This document shows, piece by piece, positions 25,188-34,129 of a stretch of 64,000 bases of DNA. This DNA comes from Rhodoferax sp. Lineage in GTDB: Bacteria > Pseudomonadota > Gammaproteobacteria > Burkholderiales > Burkholderiaceae_C. The notes under the pieces are model-generated. The model did not search any database and had not been told where the DNA came from. It was given only the letters and a program-made list of their open reading frames with translations. A program made the position numbers and the translations under genes. The stretch covers positions 1-64,000 of the forward strand of contig NZ_JAQTXM010000012.1 in the NCBI RefSeq assembly GCF_028688795.1, in the 5' to 3' direction. Each line of letters begins with the position of its first letter. Position 1 is the first letter of the stretch.

Positions 25188-26483
25188 ATGTCTGAATCCT
25201 GGAAATTTGAAACCAAATCCGTTCACGCCGGCTATTCGCCGGACCCCACCACCAAAGCCGTGGCCGTGCCGATTTACCAAACCGTGGCCTATGCGTTTGA
25301 CAGCGCCCAGCATGGCGCAGATTTGTTTGACCTGAAGGTGGCAGGCAACATTTACACCCGCATCATGAATCCGACCAACGACGTGCTGGAGCAGCGCGTT
25401 GCGGCACTCGAAGGTGGCATCGCCGCACTGGCCCTGGCCTCTGGCTCGGCAGCGGTTACGTATGCCATTCAGACCATTGCCGAAGTGGGCGACAACATTG
25501 TGGCTAGCAACGCGCTTTATGGCGGCACTTACAACCTGTTTGCGCACACCTTCCCGCTGTCTGGGATCACCGTGCGTTTTGTCGACACCAACGACCTGGC
25601 CGCTCTGGCGGCCTTGATTGACGACAAAACCAAGGCCGTGTTCATTGAATCCATCAGCAACCCACAAGGCCGGGTGACTGACATTGCCGCGATTGCCGAG
25701 GTGGCCCACCGTCAAGGTGTGCCGCTGATTGTGGACAACACGGTGGCCACGCCCTATCTGCTGCGCCCGATTGAGCATGGGGCCGACATCGTGGTGCAGT
25801 CGCTCACCAAGTACATGGGCGGCCACGGCAACAGCCTGGGTGGCGCCATCATTGACTCGGGCAAGTTCCCATGGGCTGAGCACAAGGCCCGGTTCAAACG
25901 CCTGAACGAGCCCGACCAAAGCTACCACGGTGTGGTTTACACCGAAGCGCTTGGGCCGGCCGCCTACATTGGCCGCGCCCGCGTCGTGCCGCTGCGCAAT
26001 ACTGGCGCCGCGTTGTCGCCGTTCAATGCTTTCCTGATTCTGCAAGGCATAGAGACATTGGCGCTGCGCATGGACCGCATCAACGACAACACGCTCAAAG
26101 TCACCCAGTTTTTGCAAGACCATCCCAAGGTGTCCTGGGTCAGCTATGCGGGCTTGCCCAGCCACCCGGACTATGCCTTGGCGCAGAAATACCTGGGCGG
26201 CAAAGCCTCGGGATTGTTCACCTTTGGGGTGAAGTCCGCGCCCGGTCAAGGCCGTGTGGCAGGCGCTGCCTTTCTGGACGCGCTCAAGCTCTTCACGCGC
26301 TTGGTCAACATTGGCGATGCCAAGTCACTGGCCACACACCCTGCATCTACCACGCACCGCCAGTTGTCGCCCGAGGAGTTGGCCAAGGTTGGCATTCCGG
26401 AAGACGCCGTGCGCCTGTCGGTGGGCATTGAGCACATTGACGACTTGCTGGCTGACCTAACGCAGGCCTTGGCCGCAGTTTGA
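25188..26483 (+). CDS. metY: O-acetylhomoserine sulfhydrylase (MetY type)
   Basis: PLP enzyme of the Cys/Met metabolism family; it makes homocysteine from O-acetylhomoserine and sulfide. FETKSVHAGYSPDPTTKAVA opens the protein, GNIYTRIMNPTNDVLEQRVA is the substrate loop, and the PLP lysine is in VVQSLTKYMGGHGNSLGG. An internal insertion of about 40 residues (FPWAEHKARFKRLNEPDQSY) separates MetY from cystathionine synthases. The start at 25188 has AAAGGAAC upstream. It is 431 residues. The upstream gap carries a degenerate repeat copy. Confidence 0.93.
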   Translation: MSESWKFETKSVHAGYSPDPTTKAVAVPIYQTVAYAFDSAQHGADLFDLKVAGNIYTRIMNPTNDVLEQRVAALEGGIAALALASGSAAVTYAIQTIAEVGDNIVASNALYGGTYNLFAHTFPLSGITVRFVDTNDLAALAALIDDKTKAVFIESISNPQGRVTDIAAIAEVAHRQGVPLIVDNTVATPYLLRPIEHGADIVVQSLTKYMGGHGNSLGGAIIDSGKFPWAEHKARFKRLNEPDQSYHGVVYTEALGPAAYIGRARVVPLRNTGAALSPFNAFLILQGIETLALRMDRINDNTLKVTQFLQDHPKVSWVSYAGLPSHPDYALAQKYLGGKASGLFTFGVKSAPGQGRVAGAAFLDALKLFTRLVNIGDAKSLATHPASTTHRQLSPEELAKVGIPEDAVRLSVGIEHIDDLLADLTQALAAV

Positions 26484-26505
26484 GCGGCCCATGATGCCGG
26501 CGCGG

Positions 26506-27378
26506 TCAGCTGACCGCGTCGGCGCTCTGGCGCGTCAGCATGGCCAAGGTGTTGGCAATGGTTTTGCGCAGTTCGCGGCGGTCACAAATCAGGTCGACCG
26601 CGCCCTTGGTTTGCAAAAACTCGGCGCGTTGAAAGCCTTCAGGCAGTTTCACGCGCACGGTTGATTCAATCACCCGGGGGCCGGCAAAACCAATCAGGGC
26701 CTTGGGCTCGGCAATCACTACATCACCCAAAAAGGCAAAACCAGCGCTGACGCCGCCCATGGTGGGGTCGGTCAACACGCTGATAAAGGGCAGGCCTTTT
26801 TTGGCCAGATGGGTCAATGAGGCATTGGTTTTGGCCATTTGCATCAGGCTCAACAAGCCTTCTTGCATGCGCGCGCCACCGGTGGCGGTGAAGCAGACAA
26901 ACGGCACTTTTTGCTCAATGGCGGTGTGTACGCCGCGCACAAAACGCTCGCCCACCACCGAGCCCATGCTGCCGCCCATGAATTCAAATTCAAAACAAGC
27001 GGCCACTAAGCCAACACCCATCACCGCGCCACCAATGACCACCAAGGCATCGGTTTCTCCGGTGTTTTCCATCGCCTCTTTCAGGCGCTCGGGGTATTTG
27101 CGGCTGTCCTTGAATTTAAGGGCATCCACGGGCAACACTTCCTGGCCAATTTCATAACGGCCTTCGTTGTCCAGAAACACGTTGAGCCGCGCCCGCGCAC
27201 CAATGCGGTGGTGGTGGCTGCAACTGGGACAAACATTCTGGTTTTGTTCCAGGTCAGTTTTGTACAGCACGGTGTCGCAACTGGGGCACTTGATCCACAG
27301 GCCACCGGGCACACTGCGCCGGTCTTCCGGGTTGGTGTGCTGGATTTTTGGGGGAAGCAGTTTTTCTAGCCAACTCAT
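26506..27378 (-). CDS. accD: Acetyl-CoA carboxylase carboxyltransferase beta subunit (AccD)
   Basis: Beta subunit of the acetyl-CoA carboxylase transferase, 290 residues. It has the N-terminal four-Cys zinc finger [15 protein letters not shown]...CPSC (residues about 28-50), then the crotonase-like fold with [16 protein letters not shown] and [19 protein letters not shown]. The start is ATG 27378 ([11 protein letters not shown]) with CTGGAG upstream. It follows trpA by 37 bp, as in many proteobacteria. AccA is not in this window. Confidence 0.96.
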   Translation of the reverse strand: MSWLEKLLPPKIQHTNPEDRRSVPGGLWIKCPSCDTVLYKTDLEQNQNVCPSCSHHHRIGARARLNVFLDNEGRYEIGQEVLPVDALKFKDSRKYPERLKEAMENTGETDALVVIGGAVMGVGLVAACFEFEFMGGSMGSVVGERFVRGVHTAIEQKVPFVCFTATGGARMQEGLLSLMQMAKTNASLTHLAKKGLPFISVLTDPTMGGVSAGFAFLGDVVIAEPKALIGFAGPRVIESTVRVKLPEGFQRAEFLQTKGAVDLICDRRELRKTIANTLAMLTRQSADAVS

Positions 27379-27415
27379 ATTTATTCTCCAGAAGCCTTCG
27401 TTTGACGGCGGTGCA

Positions 27416-28267
27416 TTATGAATCCAGCGCGGTGCGAATTTCGCGCATGAACGCCTCAGCGGTGGCCGCCACCTGGTCACGGGGCTGGTCATCAATCAAC
27501 TGAATCAGCCGGCTACCAATCACCACGGCATCGGCCACACGGCCTATGGCCTTGGCCGTGGCGGCGTCGCGAATGCCAAACCCCACCCCCACCGGGCATT
27601 GCACGTGGGCGCGGATGCGTGGCAGCATGGCTTCGACCGCGCCGGTGTCAAGCGCACCCGAGCCGGTCACGCCTTTGAGCGACACGTAATACACGTAGCC
27701 ACTGGCAATGCGGGCCACTTGCTGCATGCGCTCATCGGTGGACGTGGGTGCTAACAAGAAGATCAGGTCGAGGCCGTGGCTTTTCAGCTCGGCGGCGAAG
27801 TCTTCACACTCTTCAGGCGGGTAGTCGACGATCAGCACACCGTCCACACCCGCTTGTGCAGCATCAAGAACAAATGGGCTTGTAGCTCCCGTGGATTGTG
27901 CGTAGCCAGCTATTGATGAAGTAGCACCGTGCTTTTGGTTGTAACGCTCCACCGGGTTGGCGTAGCCCATCAACACCACTGGAGTGGTCTGATTTTGGGT
28001 GCGAAAGACACGTACCATTTCCAGCACCTGAGTCAGGCCGATGCCAAAGGCCAGCGCTTTGTCGCCCGCCTTTTGAATCACCGGGCCATCGGCGCTGGGG
28101 TCAGAAAACGGCACGCCCAGTTCGATCACGTCCGCGCCACCTTTGACCATGGCATGCATCAGCTCAGGCGTGACATCGGCAAACGGGAAGCCAGCCGTGA
28201 CAAACGGAATCAGCGCCTTGCGACCCTGGGCTTTCAAGTGGGAGAAGGTGGCGACAATGCGGCTCAT
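27416..28267 (-). CDS. trpA: Tryptophan synthase alpha chain (TrpA) with repeat-derived insertion
   Basis: Cleaves indole-3-glycerol phosphate to indole and glyceraldehyde-3-P. The catalytic Glu and Asp are in [33 protein letters not shown] and [14 protein letters not shown] are family motifs. It is 283 residues, about 15 longer than E. coli TrpA. The surplus sits after [14 protein letters not shown] as [18 protein letters not shown] (residues about 115-132), encoded by a dispersed repeat in its open frame. It precedes the active-site loop helix and the barrel core is intact, so activity is expected. The start overlaps the trpB stop (ATGA). Confidence 0.95.
   Translation of the reverse strand: MSRIVATFSHLKAQGRKALIPFVTAGFPFADVTPELMHAMVKGGADVIELGVPFSDPSADGPVIQKAGDKALAFGIGLTQVLEMVRVFRTQNQTTPVVLMGYANPVERYNQKHGATSSIAGYAQSTGATSPFVLDAAQAGVDGVLIVDYPPEECEDFAAELKSHGLDLIFLLAPTSTDERMQQVARIASGYVYYVSLKGVTGSGALDTGAVEAMLPRIRAHVQCPVGVGFGIRDAATAKAIGRVADAVVIGSRLIQLIDDQPRDQVAATAEAFMREIRTALDS
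27869..27925 (-). repeat. Dispersed repeat copy 7 (inside trpA)
   Basis: The coding strand reads GCTACTTCATCAATAGCTGG then CTACGCACAATCCACGGGAG then CTACAAGCCCATTTGTT. The end (GCTACAAGCC, ATTTGT) is nearly the same as in the glmU copy and is read in the same frame (ATS.FVL). Confidence 0.65.
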
Positions 28268-29589
28268 TTGTATGCTCCTGAATCTGTAGCTGCTTGCGCT
28301 TGTTTAATAAGGGCTACAGGCACATTTTGTACATCACCTTTGACCGATTGGCCTTGGCAGCTGGGGCGGCAGAAGAAGTCGGCATGGCTCAGGTCAGCCA
28401 CGGTGCCAATGTCTTTGTCACCGCGACCCGACAGGTTGACCAGAATCGACTGGTCGGTGCGCATGGTCTTGGCCAGTTTCATGGCGTAGGCCACGGCATG
28501 GCTGGATTCCAACGCGGGGATGATGCCCTCGGTGCGGCACAGGTAGTGGAACGCTTCCAACGCTTCCTTGTCGGTGATGCCGACGTATTGGGCGCGGCCA
28601 ATGTCGTTCAAAAACGCGTGCTCGGGGCCCACGCCAGGGTAGTCCAGCCCGGCGCTGATGCTGTGCGTCTCGGTTACCTGGCCGTTGTCGTCTTGCAGTA
28701 CATAAGTGCGGTTGCCGTGTAACACGCCGGGGCTGCCGCGCTGGATGCTGGCCGAGTGTTTGCCGCTGTCCATGCCTTCGCCTGCCGCTTCCACGCCAAT
28801 CAGTTGCGTGGCTTCATGCGCGATGTAGGGGTGAAAAATGCCCATGGCATTGCTGCCGCCGCCCACGCAAGCCACCACCACGTCAGGCTGCTCAGTGGTG
28901 CAGCCAGCGCTTGCCAGCATCTCCGGCATTTGCACCAGGCATTCCTTGCCAATGACGCTCTGAAAATCGCGCACCATCATCGGGTAGGGGTGCGGGCCGG
29001 CCACGGTGCCGATGATGTAGAAGGTGTTGTCGACGTTGGCGACCCAGTCGCGCATGGCTTCATTGAGCGCGTCTTTCAGCGTGCGGCTGCCGCTGGTGAC
29101 GGGCACCACGGTGGCGCCCAGCAGCTTCATGCGGTACACGTTGGGGCTTTGGCGCTTGACGTCTTCACTGCCCATGTAGACCACACATTCCATGCCGTAA
29201 CGGGCGCAAATGGTGGCGGTGGCCACGCCGTGCTGGCCGGCGCCGGTTTCGGCAATCACGCGCGGTTTGCCCATGCGTTTGGCCAGCATGGCCTGGCCAA
29301 TGGTGTTGTTGATTTTGTGCGCACCAGTGTGGTTGAGGTCTTCGCGCTTGAGGAAGATTTGCGCGCCCCCTTGCTCGCGGCTCATGCGCGCCGCGTGGTA
29401 CACGGGCGATGGGCGGCCGACAAAATGTGCCAGTTCGTAATTGAATTCAGCGACAAATTCGGGGTCGAACTGGTATTTTGAGTAGGCGGCCTTGAGCTCG
29501 TTGATGGCGTGGGTCAGCGTTTCAGAGGCAAAACTGCCGCCGTATATGCCAAAGTGGCCACGTGGATCGGGTTGTTGGTAGTTAAACAT
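28264..29589 (-). CDS. trpB: Tryptophan synthase beta chain (TrpB)
   Basis: PLP enzyme joining indole and serine, 441 residues. The PLP lysine is in [20 protein letters not shown], the phosphate cup is [16 protein letters not shown], and [13 protein letters not shown] and [13 protein letters not shown] are conserved. ATG 29589 ([14 protein letters not shown]) is not preceded by an SD; the 5' gap to trpF is filled by a repeat copy. The C-terminal tail after [17 protein letters not shown] continues as [17 protein letters not shown], repeat-encoded in the same frame as in the citE-like gene. Confidence 0.95.
   Translation of the reverse strand: MFNYQQPDPRGHFGIYGGSFASETLTHAINELKAAYSKYQFDPEFVAEFNYELAHFVGRPSPVYHAARMSREQGGAQIFLKREDLNHTGAHKINNTIGQAMLAKRMGKPRVIAETGAGQHGVATATICARYGMECVVYMGSEDVKRQSPNVYRMKLLGATVVPVTSGSRTLKDALNEAMRDWVANVDNTFYIIGTVAGPHPYPMMVRDFQSVIGKECLVQMPEMLASAGCTTEQPDVVVACVGGGSNAMGIFHPYIAHEATQLIGVEAAGEGMDSGKHSASIQRGSPGVLHGNRTYVLQDDNGQVTETHSISAGLDYPGVGPEHAFLNDIGRAQYVGITDKEALEAFHYLCRTEGIIPALESSHAVAYAMKLAKTMRTDQSILVNLSGRGDKDIGTVADLSHADFFCRPSCQGQSVKGDVQNVPVALIKQAQAATDSGAYK
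28280..28332 (+). repeat. Dispersed repeat copy 8 (3' end of trpB)
   Basis: The plus strand reads GAATCTGTAGCTGCTTGCGC then TTGTTTAATAAGGGCTACAG then GCACATTTTG. The coding strand reads [14 protein letters not shown], then the trpA SD-like CAGGAGC and the ATGA junction. Confidence 0.72.
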
Positions 29590-29659
29590 AATAATATTAA
29601 ATTGATAGCTACTCGCGCTTATATATAAAGGGCTAGAAGCCAATTTCTCTTAAATTTTG
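29590..29659 (+). repeat. Dispersed repeat copy 9 (between trpF and trpB)
   Basis: The plus strand reads TTAAATTGATAGCTACTCGC then GCTTATATATAAAGGGCTAG then AAGCCAATTTCTCTTAAA. It occupies almost the complete trpF-trpB gap and starts directly at the trpB start codon. Confidence 0.75.
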
Positions 29660-29695
29660 AGGGCGGGGCTGGTGTCGCTACCGCCTTGTTGTGGT

Positions 29696-30418
29696 CTATT
29701 TTGCAAGGCCTGCGTGATCACGGTCTGCCTGGCGAACCGCTGCCACAAACGCTTGTATTTTTGCCGGGTCCTTGATGCCTTTTTGGCCAGACACCTCAAC
29801 CCCCGAGCTGATGTCAACGCTGAGTGTTTTGCAGCGCGGGCGCACGCTTGTGATGCCATCGATCACGTTGGCAGCGTTCAGCCCACCACTCAAGACGAGG
29901 TGAGCGTTGACGTTTGGAGGCAGCAGTGACCAATTGAATGCGTGCCCGCCACCACCGTACCCGTCAACTTGTGCGTCGAGCAAAATGGCTTGAGCCTGTG
30001 AATAATCTTGGGCAAATTTTAAGAGATCAAAGCCGACGCCGGCGTCACCCAAGGGAATTCGCGCGGCCCGCAAATACGGGCGCTTGCCCAGCTCGCTCGC
30101 CTGCCAGCAGGCCTGGGGTGATTCATCACCATGAAATTGGGCTATAGCCCCCGCCACGCTTGCACAAGCAGCTATTATTTTTGAAGTTTCTTCGTTGACG
30201 AACAGTAACACTGGTGTACAGAAGGGCGGCAGCCGGTGGGCCAATTCTGCCGCGCGCTGGACCGACACATGGCGCGGACTTTTTTCATACAGCACAAAAC
30301 CAATGGCATCCACGCCCGCCGCCACGGCGGCATCCACATCCGATTCACGGGTCAGGCCGCAGATTTTGATGCGGGTGCGCAGCAAGCCAGGCTGGGTCGG
30401 GGCAGGGGTTTGCGTCAT
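29696..30418 (-). CDS. trpF: Phosphoribosylanthranilate isomerase (TrpF) with repeat-derived insertion
   Basis: Barrel enzyme of tryptophan synthesis, 240 residues (commonly 200-225). The start motif is RIKICGLTRESDVDAAV with the catalytic Cys; the catalytic Asp is in AILLDAQVDGYGGGGHAFNW, and VLSGGLNAANV and SVDISSGVE bind phosphate. The stretch SKIIAACASVAGAIAQFHGD (residues about 77-96) holds a repeat copy in its forward open frame and leads directly into the conserved QFHGDE strand. The start overlaps truA by 4 bp. It is followed by a repeat copy and then trpB. Confidence 0.94.
   Translation of the reverse strand: MTQTPAPTQPGLLRTRIKICGLTRESDVDAAVAAGVDAIGFVLYEKSPRHVSVQRAAELAHRLPPFCTPVLLFVNEETSKIIAACASVAGAIAQFHGDESPQACWQASELGKRPYLRAARIPLGDAGVGFDLLKFAQDYSQAQAILLDAQVDGYGGGGHAFNWSLLPPNVNAHLVLSGGLNAANVIDGITSVRPRCKTLSVDISSGVEVSGQKGIKDPAKIQAFVAAVRQADRDHAGLAK
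30131..30189 (-). repeat. Dispersed repeat copy 10 (inside trpF)
   Basis: The coding strand reads TTCAAAAATAATAGCTGCTT then GTGCAAGCGTGGCGGGGGCT then ATAGCCCAATTTCAT. It shares AAAATAATAGCTGCTTG with the consensus and the GCC-CAATTT end with glmU. Confidence 0.68.
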
Positions 30419-31221
30419 GGAAGTGCGTCAAAAAGTGGGGTTTGGTCGGGCAAGCCCCAATGCGCCGCATACCGCGGGCCCAAAAAGTACAGGCCGTCGG
30501 GTGAAAACGTGGGGGCCGCTGCATCGCGGTTGCGTGCGGCCAAGACGTCAGTGACCCATTCAGGCGGGCGGCGTTGGTCACCCACCAGCAGCAGGCAGCC
30601 CATCAGGTTGCGGATCATGTGGTGCAGAAACGAGTTGGCTTCAAATTCAAAGCGCCAATAAGCACCCCGGCGGCTGATGGCGATGCGCGTCAGGGTCTTT
30701 ACCGGTGACAAGGCTTGGCAGGCGCTGGCGCGAAACGAGGTGAAATCGTGCTCGCCCACCAGCAGCGCGGCGGCCTGTTGCATCAGTTCAAGGTTCAAAG
30801 GCCGGTGCACCCAGCCCACTCGGCCTTGGTCAATGCTGGGGCGCACCGGTGACGCCAGCAAGCTGTAGGCGTAGCGGCGCGACAAGGCGCTGGCACGGCA
30901 ATGGAATTCGGCCGGTACCTGTTTGGCCCATTGCACGGCTATGTCGCGTGGTAGCAAGGCGTTGGGCCCGCGTACCCAGGAAGCTTCAGGGCGGTTGACC
31001 GGGGTGTCAAAGTGGACCACTTGCATGAGGCCATGCACACCAGCGTCGGTTCGCCCGGCGCACAGTGTGGAGACGCGGTGCGCTGCAAACTCGCCCAGCG
31101 CCTTTTCCAGCTGGTCTTGCACCGTTTGCCGGGAGAGTTGGCTTTGCCAGCCTTGGTAATGACCACCGTGGTAGCTGATGCCCAGCGCCAGCCTCACGCG
31201 GTTTTGCCCGTCAGCGGCCAT
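30415..31221 (-). CDS. truA: tRNA pseudouridine(38-40) synthase TruA
   Basis: Modifies uridines 38-40 in the tRNA anticodon arm, 268 residues. The catalytic Asp is in CAGRTDAGVHGLMQVVHFDT; RYAYSLLASP and FLHHMIRNLMGCLLLVGDQR are family motifs. Its stop overlaps the trpF start (ATGA), and fimV lies 12 bp upstream: the fimV-truA-trpF arrangement known from gamma- and betaproteobacteria. Confidence 0.95.
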   Translation of the reverse strand: MAADGQNRVRLALGISYHGGHYQGWQSQLSRQTVQDQLEKALGEFAAHRVSTLCAGRTDAGVHGLMQVVHFDTPVNRPEASWVRGPNALLPRDIAVQWAKQVPAEFHCRASALSRRYAYSLLASPVRPSIDQGRVGWVHRPLNLELMQQAAALLVGEHDFTSFRASACQALSPVKTLTRIAISRRGAYWRFEFEANSFLHHMIRNLMGCLLLVGDQRRPPEWVTDVLAARNRDAAAPTFSPDGLYFLGPRYAAHWGLPDQTPLFDALP

Positions 31222-31233
31222 CCGTGGGGCGCG

Positions 31234-33888
31234 TCAAAGCTGCTTGAGCGCGAGTTGCGCTTTGGCTTTCATCTCGCCAGTGGCCTCAGCGATGACTTCT
31301 TCAATCAGGGCCCGTGCGCCGTCATCGTCACCAATGGCCTTGAATTCTTCGGCCAGCGCCAGTTTGGTTTCAAGCGGGTCACCGGAGGCCTCAGGGAAGG
31401 CGCCAGCCAGTGTGATGGGACCCTCATCCAAGTCGGGCAGGAGTCCACTGGAGGCGTCGTCGGGGGTGACAAATTCGCCGGGTTTGGTGCTGCTGAAATC
31501 AAGCGCGAGTGAGCCCAGGTCAAATTCCATCAGGCCGGAATCGGCGGCTGGCTTGTCAGCAGCAGCGGGCACGTTGAGCACTTGGGTTTTGTCAAAGTCA
31601 TCGTTGCTGTTGAGCGTGTCGTCGCTCAAACCGGTGTAGTCGAGCTGCATGTGCGCTGACTCAGGCGCGGCGGGTTCTTCTGCTTCAGCCGTTTCAATTG
31701 GCTCGACCGGTTCAATGGGCTCCGGCATGGTCCAGGCAAAGTCATCTGGCAGGGTCAAAGGCGCCGGCTCGGTGGCAGCAGGCGCTGTCAGATTTGGCGC
31801 TGCTGACTCAATTTCCGGCAGATCAGGCAAATCTGGCTCATCCAGCGAAAAGTCAAGGTCTAAGTCCAGGTCGGTATTGCCTTCGGTCAGAGGCATGGGC
31901 TCGGTGCGCTGGTCTTTCTGATCGGTCTGCGCATCGGGAAGGACCGAGTCCAGGCCGGCCGGGCGTGTGGTGCTGCCAACTTCCGCAAACGGCTGGCCGC
32001 CAGGCAGGTAGAGCGCGTTATCTGGGTCGATGGTCAGGCCTTTTTCGCAAATTTGCTCCCAGTCTTGCCCCATGCCATTGGTTAAGTTGAAGGCCAGTGT
32101 GGCGATGGCTTCGAAGGCCTTGGCATCACGGCGCTTGGCATAAATTTCAAGCAATTTTTGATGAATGGCGAGGCGTTCAGGGCGGGTGCGCAGGGCATCC
32201 TTTAATATTTCTTCGGCTTGCAGATCACGGCCATATGCCAAATACACGTCGGCTTCGGCTACGGGGTCGACGTCATCGACCGCTTCAAGCTGACTGGGTG
32301 AATAAATCATCGACGAGCCAGTGACCGAGTTGTTGGTGTCCACATTTTGGCCACCGCTGTTGCCAAAAAAGGACTCGGGTTGCAGCCGGCTTTCGCCAAA
32401 AGCGCTGTCCTGCGCCTGGGCTTTCTTGCGCTGTCTGGCTTTGTAGAAGCCAAAGCCAACCAGCAAGGCAACCAGCCCCAAGGCGCCCCCGGGCAACAGC
32501 GGGTCTTCCATCAGGGTGTTCACAAAGCCGGGTTCCTCAGCAGCCACCGGTTCGACAGGTTTGGCCGCTGAAGCAGCTTTGGCAGGGGCTGACGCCGGCG
32601 CCAGCACAGGCGCAGAGGCGACTGCTGCAGCGGATGCTGCCACGGCTGCGCTGGCTGCCAAAGATGCTGAGGCAGCAGCTGTCGCGGATGCAGCTGGCGC
32701 TTCAGGCTGTGCCACTGGCACAGGCAGGGTGACCTGGGCGGGCTTGGGTTCAGAGGCGGCCGCACCCGCACTTGAGGCGGCTGCGATCTTGTTCAAGTCT
32801 TGAAGATTCTTGGCCAGTTCGGCGGCCCGGTTGGCTGTTTCCTTGGCGTTGCGGGCTTGTGCCAGCTGGTCTTCGCTGGCTTTGTCGGTGACGGCACCTT
32901 TGGACAAGGTCAGCTTGTCAGGTGTTGCAGCGCTTGGTTTTTTGTCCTCAACCTTGGCTTCAAGTTTGCCGCTCACTGCCCGGCTGGTTGGTGTCACTTG
33001 GGTGGTGGGGGCACTGCTGGCCAATTTGCGACGGAACGCATTGAAGTCCTGGCTTTGGGCAAAGATGATTTGGCTGGCTTGTGTGGTGCTGGTCGCTGTC
33101 GCCTCGGTTTCGGTGGGCAGCGTGACGACTGCCCCCGCCTTGATCCGATTCACGTTGTCACCAATGAACGCATCCGGGTTGCTGCGTAACAAAGCCACGA
33201 GCATTTGGTCGAGTGAGACGTTGGCGGGTTTGTTGTTGGCGGCAATGCGCCCTGCGGTGTCGCCGGTCTTGACGCTGACTTGCTGCTTGTCTGTGTCGGG
33301 CTGTTGGGTCTGGGGCTTGGATGCCGGGGCGGGCTTGACTGCGGCTGCCGGGCTTGGCGCTCGGGGCGGTGTGGCCTCGGGCCTGATGGGTGGGGGCAGA
33401 GCGCGCGCGGGCGCAGGCACGGGCTGCGGTGCTGGCGCTTGCGCCGGTGCGATGGCAGTGGTGGCTGAGTTGCGCAAACCTGGCGGGTCAAACAGCATGG
33501 TGTAGTCGCGCACGATGCGCCCCGTGCTCCAGCTGGCCTCAAGAATCATGTCGACAAAAGGCTCATTGATGGCCCGCTCGCTGCTGAGCTTGAGGTAGGC
33601 GTGGCCATTGCTGCGACGCTGCAAAGTGGCTTGCAAGCTGGACATGGCGGCGTTGTAGTCCAAGCCTGCGGCCCTGAAGGCGTCTGGTGGTGCGACCCGA
33701 GCGTTGAGCGTCGCGGCCTCTTCGGCGTTGATGTCCAAAATCTCAATTTCAGCCCTGAGGGGTTCACCCAGCGATGACTGCACATTCACCCGTCCCAAAG
33801 ACAAAGCGTTCGCTGAAGTGCCCCACAAACCCATGAGCGCAGCTGCCGCCACGGCGGTCAGTTGCCATCGGTGAGATTTAGCAATCAA
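31234..33888 (-). CDS. fimV: FimV/HubP-family polar scaffold protein
   Basis: A large (884-residue) inner-membrane protein with a big periplasmic part. The signal sequence ends WGTSANA before LSLGRVNVQSSLGEPLRAEI, the FimV N-terminal domain. A Pro-rich stretch (about 160-200), a LysM-like peptidoglycan-binding domain (about 205-265), a long Ala/Pro-rich region, one membrane helix GGALGLVALLVGFGFYKARQ (about 458-478), an acidic cytoplasmic tail with TPR-like EILKDALRTRPERLAIHQKL, and the FimV_C domain ending the protein follow in order. FimV organises the type IV pili and polar proteins. It is followed by truA. Confidence 0.9.
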   Translation of the reverse strand: MIAKSHRWQLTAVAAAALMGLWGTSANALSLGRVNVQSSLGEPLRAEIEILDINAEEAATLNARVAPPDAFRAAGLDYNAAMSSLQATLQRRSNGHAYLKLSSERAINEPFVDMILEASWSTGRIVRDYTMLFDPPGLRNSATTAIAPAQAPAPQPVPAPARALPPPIRPEATPPRAPSPAAAVKPAPASKPQTQQPDTDKQQVSVKTGDTAGRIAANNKPANVSLDQMLVALLRSNPDAFIGDNVNRIKAGAVVTLPTETEATATSTTQASQIIFAQSQDFNAFRRKLASSAPTTQVTPTSRAVSGKLEAKVEDKKPSAATPDKLTLSKGAVTDKASEDQLAQARNAKETANRAAELAKNLQDLNKIAAASSAGAAASEPKPAQVTLPVPVAQPEAPAASATAAASASLAASAAVAASAAAVASAPVLAPASAPAKAASAAKPVEPVAAEEPGFVNTLMEDPLLPGGALGLVALLVGFGFYKARQRKKAQAQDSAFGESRLQPESFFGNSGGQNVDTNNSVTGSSMIYSPSQLEAVDDVDPVAEADVYLAYGRDLQAEEILKDALRTRPERLAIHQKLLEIYAKRRDAKAFEAIATLAFNLTNGMGQDWEQICEKGLTIDPDNALYLPGGQPFAEVGSTTRPAGLDSVLPDAQTDQKDQRTEPMPLTEGNTDLDLDLDFSLDEPDLPDLPEIESAAPNLTAPAATEPAPLTLPDDFAWTMPEPIEPVEPIETAEAEEPAAPESAHMQLDYTGLSDDTLNSNDDFDKTQVLNVPAAADKPAADSGLMEFDLGSLALDFSSTKPGEFVTPDDASSGLLPDLDEGPITLAGAFPEASGDPLETKLALAEEFKAIGDDDGARALIEEVIAEATGEMKAKAQLALKQL

Positions 33889-34073
33889 TTTGTCAACTCC
33901 TGTTTGGCGGCCGACGGTAAGCGGGCTGCATTTGGCGCGATGGGCCGGTATCTTGAAATAATTAAAAGTACCATAGCAGCAACGGCTTAGCTTGACAAGT
34001 TAAGACAGCTGGTGAACTTGATACGATCTTCTTTGACGCCACAAAGTCGCAATTCTATGTTGTAGAACGACAA

Positions 34074-34109
34074 CGGCCTGACACCCCAATCAAAGAGGGT
34101 GACAGGCCG
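34074..34109 (-). terminator. Hairpin after asd, probable terminator
   Basis: CGGCCTG-A-CACCC pairs with GGGTG-A-CAGGCCG around an eleven-base loop (one A.A mismatch). It lies 20 bp past the asd stop on the minus strand. The downstream T-run is weak, so it may be a stability hairpin instead. Confidence 0.6.
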
Positions 34110-34129
34110 CTAGGGCGAGTCAATACAGA

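Noticed and set aside
27416..30418. Suspected frameshifts in trpA and trpF because of unusual internal segments.
   Set aside because: Reading frame and downstream motifs continue intact; the odd segments match the repeat family and add whole codons.
31234..33888. Several long plus-strand ORFs opposite fimV, including Ala/Gly-rich ones.
   Set aside because: They are antisense shadows of the G+C-rich, Ala/Pro-rich fimV sequence; fimV has signal peptide, LysM and FimV_C domains in order.
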